This document shows positions 26,256-34,083 of a DNA stretch of 40,586 nucleotides, in pieces; within the stretch, counting starts at the first letter, position 1, and each line of letters opens with the position of its first letter. Position numbers and translations under genes: made by a program. The DNA is from Actinomycetota bacterium (GTDB lineage Bacteria; Actinomycetota; Actinomycetes; Nanopelagicales; Nanopelagicaceae), in the NCBI GenBank assembly GCA_026392765.1, contig JAPLBL010000070.1, forward strand, positions 1 through 40,586, written 5' to 3'. The notes beneath the pieces are model-generated. The model saw only the letters and a list, made by a program, of their open reading frames with translations, did no database searches and had not been told where the DNA came from.

Positions 26256-26261
26256 ACGCAT

Positions 26262-27407
26262 ATGTCTATCAGCCTCGGCGAGCTACTCATTCTGGGCCAA
26301 GGCTCAGATCTTGCCTCAGAGCGCGGAGTCTCATGCACCGGCGAACTTCCACCTGCCAGCGACCCGCACCTCGTTGAACGCGCTATCGCAGCCAGAGCTG
26401 CCCTCGGAAGTCGGGCGCTGATTCTGGGCCATCACTACCAGCGAGATGAAGTCATTCAATTTGCCGATATCACTGGAGATTCATTTAAGTTGGCAGAGTC
26501 AGCAGCTGCCCAAAGTTCTGCTGAATTCATCTTCTTCTGCGGTGTTCACTTTATGGCAGAGAGTGCAGACATTCTCACCTCTTCCAAGCAACGCGTCATC
26601 CTCCCCGATTTGGCTGCAGGCTGTTCGATGGCAGATATGGCAACAGCAAATCAAGTAAACCAATGCTGGCAAGATCTTGAAAAAATCGGCGTTGCATCCA
26701 AAACCGTTCCTGTTACCTACATGAATTCATCCGCTGCCATCAAAGCTTTCACCGGCGAACATGGTGGCACCATCTGCACATCATCGAATGCGCAGAAGAC
26801 TCTTGAATGGGCATTTGCTAAAGCGGAGAAGGTTCTCTTCCTCCCTGATCAACATCTTGGGCGCAACACAGCTGTCCTATCTCTTGGTCTCTCACTCGAT
26901 GATTGCGTCTTATGGAATCCATGGAAGCCGATGGGTGGTCTGACCGAAGATGAGATCCGTGGAGCCAAGATGATTTTATGGCGTGGACATTGCTCTGTTC
27001 ACGGTCGCTTTACTCGGGAATCAATTCAAGAAGTTCGCACTCGTGTTCCAAGCGTTCAAGTCATCGTCCACCCTGAGTGCCAGCATGAAGTAGTAGTCGA
27101 TGCTGATGTTGTGGGCAGCACTGAAAAGATTATTCAAACAGTGACGGCATCGCCTGCCGGAAGTAAGTGGGCAATCGGCACTGAACTCAATCTCGTCTCT
27201 CGCCTTGCGCAGAATAATCCCGATAAAGAGATTGTCTTCCTCGATAAAAGCGTCTGCTACTGCTCGACGATGAACCGCATTGATCTGCCCCATCTGGTCT
27301 GGGCTATGGAATCAATCGTGGCAGGTCATATCGTCAATCAAATTAAGGTCGATGAGCGAGTAGCCCGCTTATCCAAGTTGGCTCTAGAGCAGATGCTCGC
27401 CCTATAG
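26262..27407 (+). CDS. nadA: Quinolinate synthase
   Basis: A 381-residue NadA making quinolinate from iminoaspartate and dihydroxyacetone phosphate, an early NAD biosynthesis step. Conserved parts include GHHYQRDEVIQFAD (about 56-69), GDSFKLA, and the [4Fe-4S] cysteines C121 (AGCSMADM), C273 (VHPEC) and one of C332/C334 (CYCSTM). The start giving MSISLGEL is preferred because it falls after the divergent promoter region; a longer frame would overlap erpA. No nadB or nadC follows within the window. Confidence 0.95.
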   Translation: MSISLGELLILGQGSDLASERGVSCTGELPPASDPHLVERAIAARAALGSRALILGHHYQRDEVIQFADITGDSFKLAESAAAQSSAEFIFFCGVHFMAESADILTSSKQRVILPDLAAGCSMADMATANQVNQCWQDLEKIGVASKTVPVTYMNSSAAIKAFTGEHGGTICTSSNAQKTLEWAFAKAEKVLFLPDQHLGRNTAVLSLGLSLDDCVLWNPWKPMGGLTEDEIRGAKMILWRGHCSVHGRFTRESIQEVRTRVPSVQVIVHPECQHEVVVDADVVGSTEKIIQTVTASPAGSKWAIGTELNLVSRLAQNNPDKEIVFLDKSVCYCSTMNRIDLPHLVWAMESIVAGHIVNQIKVDERVARLSKLALEQMLAL

Positions 27408-27408
27408 T
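27378..27408 (+). promoter_or_regulatory. Predicted promoter of DUF3043 gene, inside the nadA 3' end
   Basis: A -35-like TTGGCT (27378-27383), a 19-base spacer and TATAGT (27403-27408) end seven bases before the ATG at 27416. The -10 overlaps the nadA stop codon, so the following gene may be transcribed independently as a leaderless mRNA. Confidence 0.5.
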
Positions 27409-27415
27409 TACCGCT

Positions 27416-27946
27416 ATGACTGAATCAACTGCTGATAAAAAAGGTCGTCCGACCCCTAAGCGCAAAGAAGTAATTGCAGCCCGTAAAGTTTCATCTCTTG
27501 CTCCTGCATCAACAAAGGCAGAGAAGAAGCGCGCAAAGGATGCCTCCCGCGCTGCACGTATTGCCAATCGCGCCGCCTATATGCGTGGAGATGAAAATTC
27601 GCTTCCTGCACGCGATAAAGGTCCAGTTAAGCGATTTGTCCGTAACTATGTGGATTCACGCAAATCAATTGGTGAATACTTCCTGCCCATCATCTTTATC
27701 GTTCTCATCTTTACCTTGGTTCCATATCCAATATTCCAAATCGGAAGCATCATCATCATGAATGGCGTTCTCTTGATTTCAGTCATCGATGGATTCTTCT
27801 TAAGTCGCAAAATTAAGAGTGCTGTGCTTGTAAAATTCCCAGGCACAGAGCTAAAAGGAATCGGAATGTATGGATGGCTGCGCTCAACCCAGATGCGCAG
27901 AATGCGCTCTCCTAAGCCTCAGATCAAAGTTGGAGAAAGCTTCTAA
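27416..27946 (+). CDS. DUF3043 membrane protein
   Basis: A 176-residue protein of a family restricted, as far as I know, to actinobacteria. The first 65 residues are strongly basic and rich in Lys, Arg and Ala. Two hydrophobic helices follow (about 88-105 and 108-127), with a basic C-terminal tail. The central segment RFVRNYVDSRKSIGEYFLP is the family hallmark. The function is unknown; it is likely a cytoplasmic-membrane protein with both termini inside. It lies eight bases after nadA. Confidence 0.8.
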   Translation: MTESTADKKGRPTPKRKEVIAARKVSSLAPASTKAEKKRAKDASRAARIANRAAYMRGDENSLPARDKGPVKRFVRNYVDSRKSIGEYFLPIIFIVLIFTLVPYPIFQIGSIIIMNGVLLISVIDGFFLSRKIKSAVLVKFPGTELKGIGMYGWLRSTQMRRMRSPKPQIKVGESF

Positions 27947-27955
27947 CTCTGCCCG

Positions 27956-28957
27956 CTAAGCGCGAGGGTTAGGGCTCTCGTTCTTCTTCGGATCGCGCTC
28001 TGGCAACTTTCCAAGAGCGTTATCAATGGCCTGGATAACATCGGCTGATAATTTGATTCCAGATGCTTTGACATTCTCTTTCACCTGAGATGGCTTAGTC
28101 GCACCCATAATGGCGCTAGAAACATTGGAGTTCTGAAGAACCCACGCCAGTGCCAACTGAGACATTGAGATATCTAGTCCGTCGGCAATTGGCTTTAACT
28201 TCTGCACAGCAGTCAGTACTTCCTCTGACATCCAACGAGAGATGAAGTCCGCCCCGCTCTTCTTATCTGTCGCGCGAGATCCCGCAGGTGCTTTCTTCCC
28301 TGGCAAATATTTGCCGGTGAGAATTCCTTGCGCCATCGGTGACCAGACAATCTGACCAATCCCCTCTTTCTTCGAAAGTGGAACTACCTCACTTTCAATC
28401 ACACGCCAGAGCGCTGAATATTGAGGTTGGCTTGAGACAAAACGGTTATAGCCGCGAGCATCCTGGATTTTGAGTGCATCAGAGATTTGCTTTGCATTCC
28501 ATTCAGAGAAACCGATGTAGCTGACTTTTCCTTGACGGATCAGATCATCAAAGGCGCTCAAAGTTTCTTCCAGCGGGGTCTCAACATCAAAGCGATGCGC
28601 TTGATAGAGATCGATGTGATCGGTCTTCAATCTCTTAAGCGATGCGTCACACGATTCCATGATGTGTTTACGCGATAGCCCGCGATCATTCTTGCCTGTG
28701 CCCGTTGGCCAATAGACCTTAGTGAAGAGTTCATAGGATTCACGGCGAACGCCTTTGAGGGCCTTAGCAAGAACTACTTCAGCTTTTGTTCCGGCATAGA
28801 CATCTGCCGTATCAAAGGTGGTAATTCCTTGGTTGAGAGCTTCTCGCACACATTTGACTGCAGCCTCTGTCTCAACTTGTGAGCCGTGAGTGATCCAGTT
28901 TCCGTAAGAAATCTCTGAGACATACATTCCGGTATTGCCAAGGCGTCTATATTCCAT
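27956..28957 (-). CDS. Aldo/keto reductase (K+ channel beta-subunit-like group)
   Basis: A 333-residue NADPH-dependent aldo/keto reductase barrel. The catalytic tetrad is visible: D52 and Y54 in TFDTADVYAG, K80 in ELFTKVYW and H121 in LYQAHRFD. The C-terminal third has the NADP-binding SQLALAWVLQ and SAIMGATKPSQVKENV segments. The overall form resembles the Kv-beta/YghZ branch, which reduces a range of carbonyls. The physiological substrate is unknown. It has a well-formed leaderless promoter and converges on the DUF3043 gene with a nine-base gap. Confidence 0.88.
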   Translation of the reverse strand: MEYRRLGNTGMYVSEISYGNWITHGSQVETEAAVKCVREALNQGITTFDTADVYAGTKAEVVLAKALKGVRRESYELFTKVYWPTGTGKNDRGLSRKHIMESCDASLKRLKTDHIDLYQAHRFDVETPLEETLSAFDDLIRQGKVSYIGFSEWNAKQISDALKIQDARGYNRFVSSQPQYSALWRVIESEVVPLSKKEGIGQIVWSPMAQGILTGKYLPGKKAPAGSRATDKKSGADFISRWMSEEVLTAVQKLKPIADGLDISMSQLALAWVLQNSNVSSAIMGATKPSQVKENVKASGIKLSADVIQAIDNALGKLPERDPKKNESPNPRA

Positions 28958-28963
28958 GGCGCA

Positions 28964-28993
28964 ACCTTAGGGTTGTGCGTGGTGAGTTGCCAA
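28964..28993 (-). promoter_or_regulatory. Predicted promoter of aldo/keto reductase (leaderless)
   Basis: On the minus strand, -35 TTGGCA (28988-28993, five of six matches), an 18-base spacer and -10 TAAGGT (28964-28969), ending six bases before the ATG at 28957. Confidence 0.6.
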
Positions 28994-29043
28994 CACCTAG
29001 ACACTATGGTTTGGTTCGACCAGTAAGACTACAACTTCATAGG

Positions 29044-29141
29044 TATCTCAGTAGGGGAAGTTCGGTGCAATTCCGACGCTGACCCGCAACCGTAAGAGAG
29101 TTCATCCCTGAACTGCTTAAGTCGGATTACCTGCCGAGATA
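29044..29141 (+). ncRNA. Cobalamin riboswitch
   Basis: The closing stem is TATCTC (29044-29049) with GAGATA (29136-29141). Inside are the conserved aptamer parts: GGGGAAG, GGTGCAA (29064-29070), TTCCGACGCTGACCCGCAACCGTAA (29071-29095, shown here only as landmarks), and near the 3' end GTCGGATTACCTGCC (29121-29135), the B12-class signature. It lies on the 5' leader of the secreted-protein/ECF operon and should lower expression when cobalamin is plentiful. A -10-like TATGGT at 29005-29010 could be its promoter. Confidence 0.88.
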
Positions 29142-29259
29142 TTTGTTTTTGACCAACACCCGCCGAGGTCTGCGGGGTGTAGTCCAAAGGTATTTGGCGT
29201 ATTTGGCCGACCGCTAGCGAGCTACCCCTGTGAGACTCTTCTTTTAAGGAGTTCACACT
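29142..29259 (+). promoter_or_regulatory. Riboswitch expression platform and ribosome binding site
   Basis: After the aptamer, ACACCCGC (29156-29163) can pair with GCGGGGTGT (29172-29180, one bulge), and CCAAA (29184-29188) with TTTGG (29193-29197). Neither is followed by a T-run. AAGGAG (29246-29251) lies eight bases before the GTG at 29260, and ACTCTT (29234-29239) could pair with it. Control of translation initiation is therefore more likely than transcription termination. Confidence 0.5.
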
Positions 29260-29799
29260 GTGAAAGCAATACATTTCAACAAGATCGCACTTGCGATTCT
29301 TCTCATTACATCTCAAGTTATCTCAATACCTGCATCCCATGCAGAATCAAAGGGCTGGCGTTATTGGGGTTACTTCCAAGCAGCCCCTGGAGCATCAACT
29401 TGGAAAGCTGCCATGACTGGACCGACTGTCGATATTGAAGATGGGGCCGTTGAAGGATGGTCATTTGTCTTTAGTAGCGATGATGTTCCATCCGTAGCAC
29501 CCAAGACAAAACCTTCCTTTGCATCCATCTGTGGAAAGACAAAGGCAGATTCAGATACCAAGCGCATTGGTCTTGTCATCGAATTTGGTAACTCTGCCTA
29601 CGCACCAAAGGGTGAAAAGGTGCAGAAGCCAATAGTGCGTTGTGTGACGACAGCAAAGAGTTCACAAGGTATCGATGTACTTGGCCAAGTCGTTAAAGTC
29701 CGCTCTGCCAGTTCAGGTTTGATCTGCGGATTCAACGGCTTCCCTAAGAAGGAATGCGGAGTAGAGATAAATACTCCTGCTGCGCTAATCAAGAAGTAG
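29260..29799 (+). CDS. Secreted protein of ECF/cobalamin cassette (resembles SCO2322-type proteins)
   Basis: A 179-residue exported protein. A signal peptide covers about residues 1-28 (Lys-rich start, hydrophobic core ALAILLITSQVISIPA, then SHAES). The mature part begins with KGWRYWGYFQ and contains DGAVEGWSF and paired cysteines (SICGK, VRCVT, LICGF, KECGV). It resembles the streptomycete SCO2322-type family, which I associate with ECF transporter genes; biochemical function is unknown. Being first under a cobalamin riboswitch, it may bind or present a corrinoid outside the membrane. This role is inference. The GTG start has a clear AAGGAG. Confidence 0.75.
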   Translation: MKAIHFNKIALAILLITSQVISIPASHAESKGWRYWGYFQAAPGASTWKAAMTGPTVDIEDGAVEGWSFVFSSDDVPSVAPKTKPSFASICGKTKADSDTKRIGLVIEFGNSAYAPKGEKVQKPIVRCVTTAKSSQGIDVLGQVVKVRSASSGLICGFNGFPKKECGVEINTPAALIKK

Positions 29800-29813
29800 T
29801 AAAGAAGCTCGTC

Positions 29814-30557
29814 ATGAAGAAGCCACTGCATCCACTCACACTATGGATCAGTGCAATACTCCTTGCAATAGGTGTTGTTGCACTCGAAAACGTATGGATC
29901 GCACTCGCGATCGTGGGTGCAGTGGCTTTTCTTGTCTATGTGCGTCGCGATGGTTCACCTTGGGAGAGAAGTTTCATTCTCTCGCTTCGGATTTGCGCCA
30001 TCATTCTGGCTATTCGCACGATTGTTGGAATTCTGATTGGTGTCCCTATTCCTGGAACCATCCTCTTTAGATTACCCATCCTTGATCTACCTTCATGGAT
30101 GCCCGGTATTCGAATAGGTGGAGCCGTAACCCTCGAGAGATTATCTTCATCTCTTCACGAAGGTGTCATCATCGCAACGATGATTGCTCTCTTTGGAGCT
30201 GCGACATCTCTGACAAGCCCACATAAATTATTGCGTGTCACTCCCTCCTTTATCTATGAAATAGGAATCACGCTAGTGATTGCCACATCGCTCTTCCCAC
30301 AACTTGCCACCAGTGCACGTCGAATTCACACAGCACAGAAGTTGCGTGGAATGGAAAACGTTCATATCCGCTCCATTGCAATCCCATTACTTGAAGAATC
30401 ACTCTCACGGTCATTGCAACTTGCTGCTGCAATGGATGCACGAGGTTATGGAATAAGCCGTAAGCGCTCTCGATATCGCCCTATGCAATGGTTGATGCGC
30501 GATAACGTCATTGTTGTGCTAACTGTTGCCGCATCAGCTGTGATGGTGGCGCGATGA
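29814..30557 (+). CDS. ECF transporter T component (CbiQ/EcfT family)
   Basis: A 247-residue membrane protein with about five hydrophobic helices and the two cytoplasmic coupling motifs of the EcfT family, seen as AQKLRGM near residue 178 and MDARGYG near residue 211 (Ala-Arg-Gly type). It links the S component to the ATPases. The start giving MKKPLHPLTL follows the secreted-protein gene by 14 bases; a longer frame would overlap it. Its stop overlaps the ATPase gene by four bases. Confidence 0.88.
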   Translation: MKKPLHPLTLWISAILLAIGVVALENVWIALAIVGAVAFLVYVRRDGSPWERSFILSLRICAIILAIRTIVGILIGVPIPGTILFRLPILDLPSWMPGIRIGGAVTLERLSSSLHEGVIIATMIALFGAATSLTSPHKLLRVTPSFIYEIGITLVIATSLFPQLATSARRIHTAQKLRGMENVHIRSIAIPLLEESLSRSLQLAAAMDARGYGISRKRSRYRPMQWLMRDNVIVVLTVAASAVMVAR

Positions 30558-32158
30558 TTACCTTCTCCAATGTGTCATTGATTTATCCTCACTCCACCAA
30601 GACCATCCTTGAAGATCTCTCTTTTCAGATTCAAGAAGGCGAGATGGTCCTTGTCATGGGTGAGACTGGATCAGGCAAATCATCGCTGCTACGCCTGATA
30701 AATGGACTAGTCCCCCATCACACCGGTGGCATCTTGGCTGGTGATATCTCTGTTGATGGGATTTCAACCCGTAAAGTGAAGCCAGGTTCTCTTGCTCATT
30801 TGGTTGGCATCGTTGGCCAAAATCCTATCAATGGCTTTGTCACAGATATTGTTGAAGAAGAGCTCGCATTTAGCATGGAGGCTCTGAACTTCGCCCCCGA
30901 TGTTATGCGCAAGAGAGTGGAGGAAGTTCTCGATCTTCTCAGTTTGAGTTCTCTGCGCAATCGCTCCATTGCAACCCTCAGCGGTGGTGAACAGCAACGC
31001 GTAGCAATAGGTGCAGCCCTTGTGATGCAGCCCAAAGTTCTTGTTCTTGATGAACCCACAAGCGCACTTGACCCCATAGCAGCAGAGGAAGTTCTCTCAG
31101 TTCTACATCGCCTTGTTCACGACTTGAGCGTCACAGTCATCATTGCAGAGCACCGCTTGGAAAGAGTCATCCAATTTGTTGATCGAATTATCTATATTGA
31201 GGGAGATGGTGAGACATCGATTGGCTCCCCTGATGAAATTCTCAAAAATTCAGAGCTAGTCCCTCCTATTGTGAAACTGGCTCGTGCCCTGAACTTGAGC
31301 GAGATTGGCACAAGCGTTCGTGAAGTAAGGCGAGCTACCGATGAGATTCGAAGTCGCCAATATCGTCTTTCAGATGTTGCACAGAGAGCAGATTCGCCCG
31401 CAATAGAAGTATCTGATGTTTCGCATTCTTATGGTGAGAAGCTCGCACTCAACACAATCACCACCACTATCCATCACGGTGAAATCGTTGCCATCATGGG
31501 GCGCAACGGTGCTGGCAAAAGCACTCTGTTGCACTCCATTGTTGGTTTGCACGCACCTGAAAAAGGAAGAATCTCTATTAACGGCCAAGATCCCACAGAG
31601 CTCACTGGTGCAGCGCGCAGACAAGCGATTGGGTATGTCCCTCAAGAACCTAGCGATCTTCTCTTTGCATCCAGCGTTGAAGAAGAATGTGCTCATGCAG
31701 ATCGTGACAATGAGTTAGTACAGGGATCGACGGCAGCACTTCTCAATCGACTCGTCCCAGGAATCACCACCCAAGCCCATCCCAATGATCTATCTGAAGG
31801 ACAACGTTTGGCACTGGTTCTGAGCATTGTTCTTGCAGCAAACCCTGATGTTTTGGTTCTTGATGAACCCACTCGTGGACTTGATTACCGGGCCAAGGGG
31901 CTCTTTGGTGTGGCTCTCAAAGAGTATGCAACGCAATTTAATAGGCCAGTGCTGCTTGCAACCCACGATGTGGAGCTTGTCGCAGAACTTGCAGATCGAG
32001 TTCTCTTTCTCGCAGAAGGTGACATCATCGCAGATGGCACAACACTGGAAGTTCTTCTCTCATCTCCTGCCTTCGCACCACAAGTAGCAAAGATTATGTC
32101 GCCTAAGCCATGGCTCACTGTCAGCGATGTTGTTCAAGCTTTGGGAGATGTTTCATGA
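30554..32158 (+). CDS. ECF transporter ATPase with two fused ABC domains
   Basis: A 534-residue protein carrying both ATPase domains on one chain. Domain one has Walker A GETGSGKS (36-43), signature LSGGEQ (142-147) and Walker B VLVLDEP (162-168). Domain two has GRNGAGKS (316-323), signature LSEGQ (413-417) and VLVLDEP (433-439), followed by LATHD with the switch His. The fusion replaces separate EcfA and EcfA' subunits. It should energise corrinoid or precursor uptake with the flanking T and S components. Four-base overlaps on both sides show tight coupling. Confidence 0.92.
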   Translation: MITFSNVSLIYPHSTKTILEDLSFQIQEGEMVLVMGETGSGKSSLLRLINGLVPHHTGGILAGDISVDGISTRKVKPGSLAHLVGIVGQNPINGFVTDIVEEELAFSMEALNFAPDVMRKRVEEVLDLLSLSSLRNRSIATLSGGEQQRVAIGAALVMQPKVLVLDEPTSALDPIAAEEVLSVLHRLVHDLSVTVIIAEHRLERVIQFVDRIIYIEGDGETSIGSPDEILKNSELVPPIVKLARALNLSEIGTSVREVRRATDEIRSRQYRLSDVAQRADSPAIEVSDVSHSYGEKLALNTITTTIHHGEIVAIMGRNGAGKSTLLHSIVGLHAPEKGRISINGQDPTELTGAARRQAIGYVPQEPSDLLFASSVEEECAHADRDNELVQGSTAALLNRLVPGITTQAHPNDLSEGQRLALVLSIVLAANPDVLVLDEPTRGLDYRAKGLFGVALKEYATQFNRPVLLATHDVELVAELADRVLFLAEGDIIADGTTLEVLLSSPAFAPQVAKIMSPKPWLTVSDVVQALGDVS

Positions 32159-32949
32159 AGACTGCCGGAATTTTCTCCTTTAAGGGTGCCTCACTCATCG
32201 CACTACTCGCAACAAGTGCAATCAGTGCGCTCGGCTTTCTCTGGCCATTTCTCATCAGTGAGAAACAAGGCCACCCTCAGTGGATCTTCTTGCTAGCAAC
32301 TCCCTGCGCACTCTTGCTTCTGATGATCAGCGTGAGTAATAAGGATCTCGATAGCAAGTCCATCGCTCTTCTTGCAGTGCTCTCTGCGCTCATTGCGGCG
32401 CTGCGCCCTATGGGAACAGGTGCTGTGGGGATTGAACCGATGTGGTTTGTACTTATTTTGGCTGCACGAGTATTTGGCCCATCCTTTGGTTTTCTTCTAG
32501 GAATTATCTCAATGTTTCTCTCTGCAATTCTCACAGGAGGGCTCGGTCCATGGGTTGCATATCAATCATTTGCTGCCGGGTGGATCGGACTTGGAGTCGC
32601 ACTGATTCCAAGAGGGTTGCGAGGCAAAACAGAAATTTTCGCACTCGCGCTCTATGGAGTAGCTGCAGCTGGATTCTTTGGTATCGCCATGGATCTTCAA
32701 TTTTGGCCATGGACACTCGGTTCAGATACTCAACTCTCCTACGTTGCAGGAGCTGCTCTCTCAACGAATTTCTCACACTTTATTTCATACCATTTTCTCT
32801 CAGCTATGGCCTGGGATATTCCGCGAGCAATCTTTACAGCCTCATTAATTGTGATGACTGCTAAGCCAGTTCTTCACACTTTGCGCAGAGCTCACACAAG
32901 AGCTGCCTTTATGACACCGATTGAATTTATCGAACGTGTGAGGGCATAA
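32155..32949 (+). CDS. ECF transporter substrate-binding (S) component, probable cobalamin or precursor
   Basis: A 264-residue membrane protein with about six to seven hydrophobic helices and family features such as LIAALRPMGTGAVGIEPMWF and FGPSFGFLLGIISM. These recall the CblT-like S components predicted for cobalamin-related substrates. It determines specificity; the cobalamin riboswitch upstream supports a corrinoid or its precursor (for example dimethylbenzimidazole). The ATG overlaps the ATPase stop by four bases. The 3' end overlaps gcvT by 23 bases. Confidence 0.82.
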   Translation: MKTAGIFSFKGASLIALLATSAISALGFLWPFLISEKQGHPQWIFLLATPCALLLLMISVSNKDLDSKSIALLAVLSALIAALRPMGTGAVGIEPMWFVLILAARVFGPSFGFLLGIISMFLSAILTGGLGPWVAYQSFAAGWIGLGVALIPRGLRGKTEIFALALYGVAAAGFFGIAMDLQFWPWTLGSDTQLSYVAGAALSTNFSHFISYHFLSAMAWDIPRAIFTASLIVMTAKPVLHTLRRAHTRAAFMTPIEFIERVRA

Positions 32950-34015
32950 AGGGCAGAGCGCTGATTGTGGCTGAGGATTGCCGGCCTCGAACATCAATGG
33001 TGACAACATCCCCAATCGCATAGGCAGGATCAATCAGCGCAAGTGCAATTCCCACTTTCAGAGACGGTGAGAAAGTTCCACTTGTGACGATGCCGATCTC
33101 TGTGCCTTCAGAATCTTTGATGGCCATTCCTGCACGAGGAATTCCACGGTCATTAGATTGCAGCGCTTTCAAGGTGCGAACCACTCCCTCTTCACGCTGA
33201 GATTGCAAAACTTGTGAGCCGCGGAAAGATTCCTTCTTCCAACCAATGGCCCATCCCGCACTTGCCTGTACTGGAGAAATTTCAAGGGAGAGTTCATGGC
33301 CATGAAGCGGGTAGCCCATCTCAGTGCGCAGAGTGTCACGCGCACCAAGGCCGCAGATTGCTCCATCAAAAGGCTTCATCGCTGCAACCAGTGCATCCCA
33401 CACAACTGATGCATCTTTCCAAGATGGAACTAACTCATATCCATGTTCACCGGTATATCCGGTGCGGCAGAGAATCACATCGCATCCTGCGATAGTCACA
33501 TGTGCAAATGCCATGTAATCCATTGTGGGGTTGATACCAAGGCTCTTCACGACATCGACAGCACGTGGTCCTTGCAGCGCAATTACAGCAAATTTCTCGT
33601 GGAGGTTGGTCACAGTGATTGAGGCTGGCGCGCTCTCACTCAGCACTCGCACCACATCTGTCGTATTCGATGCATTAGGGATTAGGAAGAAATCTGAATC
33701 CGAATTGCGATAGGCAATCAGATCATCGATGACGCCACCATCCGGGTTGCAGAGCAAGGTGTATTGCGCCTTGCTATCTACGATGCGAGTTAAATCATTG
33801 GTAAACATGGAATTGAGAAACTCCAGTGCACCTTCACCTTTTACGCTGGCTTTCCCGAGGTGAGAGACATCAAAGAGGCCCACTCGTTCACGAACAGCGG
33901 AGTGTTCAGCCAGAACTCCAGCTCCTGGATACTCAATAGGCATCAGCCAGCCGCCAAAATCGGCCATCTTCGCCTGAAGGTCGAGATGTTTCTGATGCAA
34001 AGGTGAGTTTTTCAC
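32927..34015 (-). CDS. gcvT: Glycine cleavage system T protein (aminomethyltransferase)
   Basis: A 362-residue tetrahydrofolate-dependent aminomethyltransferase. Family segments include MADFGGWLMPIEYPGAGVLAEH, VGLFDVSHLGK and CGLGARDTLRTEMGYPLHGHEL. It transfers the methylene group of glycine to THF, releasing ammonia from the H-protein. The GTG start lies six bases after TAAGTT, consistent with a leaderless transcript. gcvH and gcvP are not in the window, an arrangement also known in other actinobacteria where gcvT sits apart near pepA. Confidence 0.95.
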   Translation of the reverse strand: MKNSPLHQKHLDLQAKMADFGGWLMPIEYPGAGVLAEHSAVRERVGLFDVSHLGKASVKGEGALEFLNSMFTNDLTRIVDSKAQYTLLCNPDGGVIDDLIAYRNSDSDFFLIPNASNTTDVVRVLSESAPASITVTNLHEKFAVIALQGPRAVDVVKSLGINPTMDYMAFAHVTIAGCDVILCRTGYTGEHGYELVPSWKDASVVWDALVAAMKPFDGAICGLGARDTLRTEMGYPLHGHELSLEISPVQASAGWAIGWKKESFRGSQVLQSQREEGVVRTLKALQSNDRGIPRAGMAIKDSEGTEIGIVTSGTFSPSLKVGIALALIDPAYAIGDVVTIDVRGRQSSATISALPFMPSHVR

Positions 34016-34021
34016 AACGAC

Positions 34022-34027
34022 AACTTA
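34022..34027 (-). promoter_or_regulatory. Predicted -10 of gcvT (leaderless)
   Basis: TAAGTT on the minus strand, six bases before the GTG at 34015. No clear -35. The divergent pepA gene instead has a long enough leader for a Shine-Dalgarno site. Confidence 0.4.
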
Positions 34028-34083
34028 CACTTACGACCTCGCATCTGCTGAGTAACGGCGGAGTGATATCTAGAGGAGTCTCC

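Noticed and set aside
26201-26261. Inverted repeat as a terminator for nadA or erpA
   Set aside because: It lies upstream of both divergent genes and has no T-run, so an operator fits better.
29156-29197. Hairpins after the riboswitch as intrinsic terminators
   Set aside because: No uridine tract follows either hairpin.
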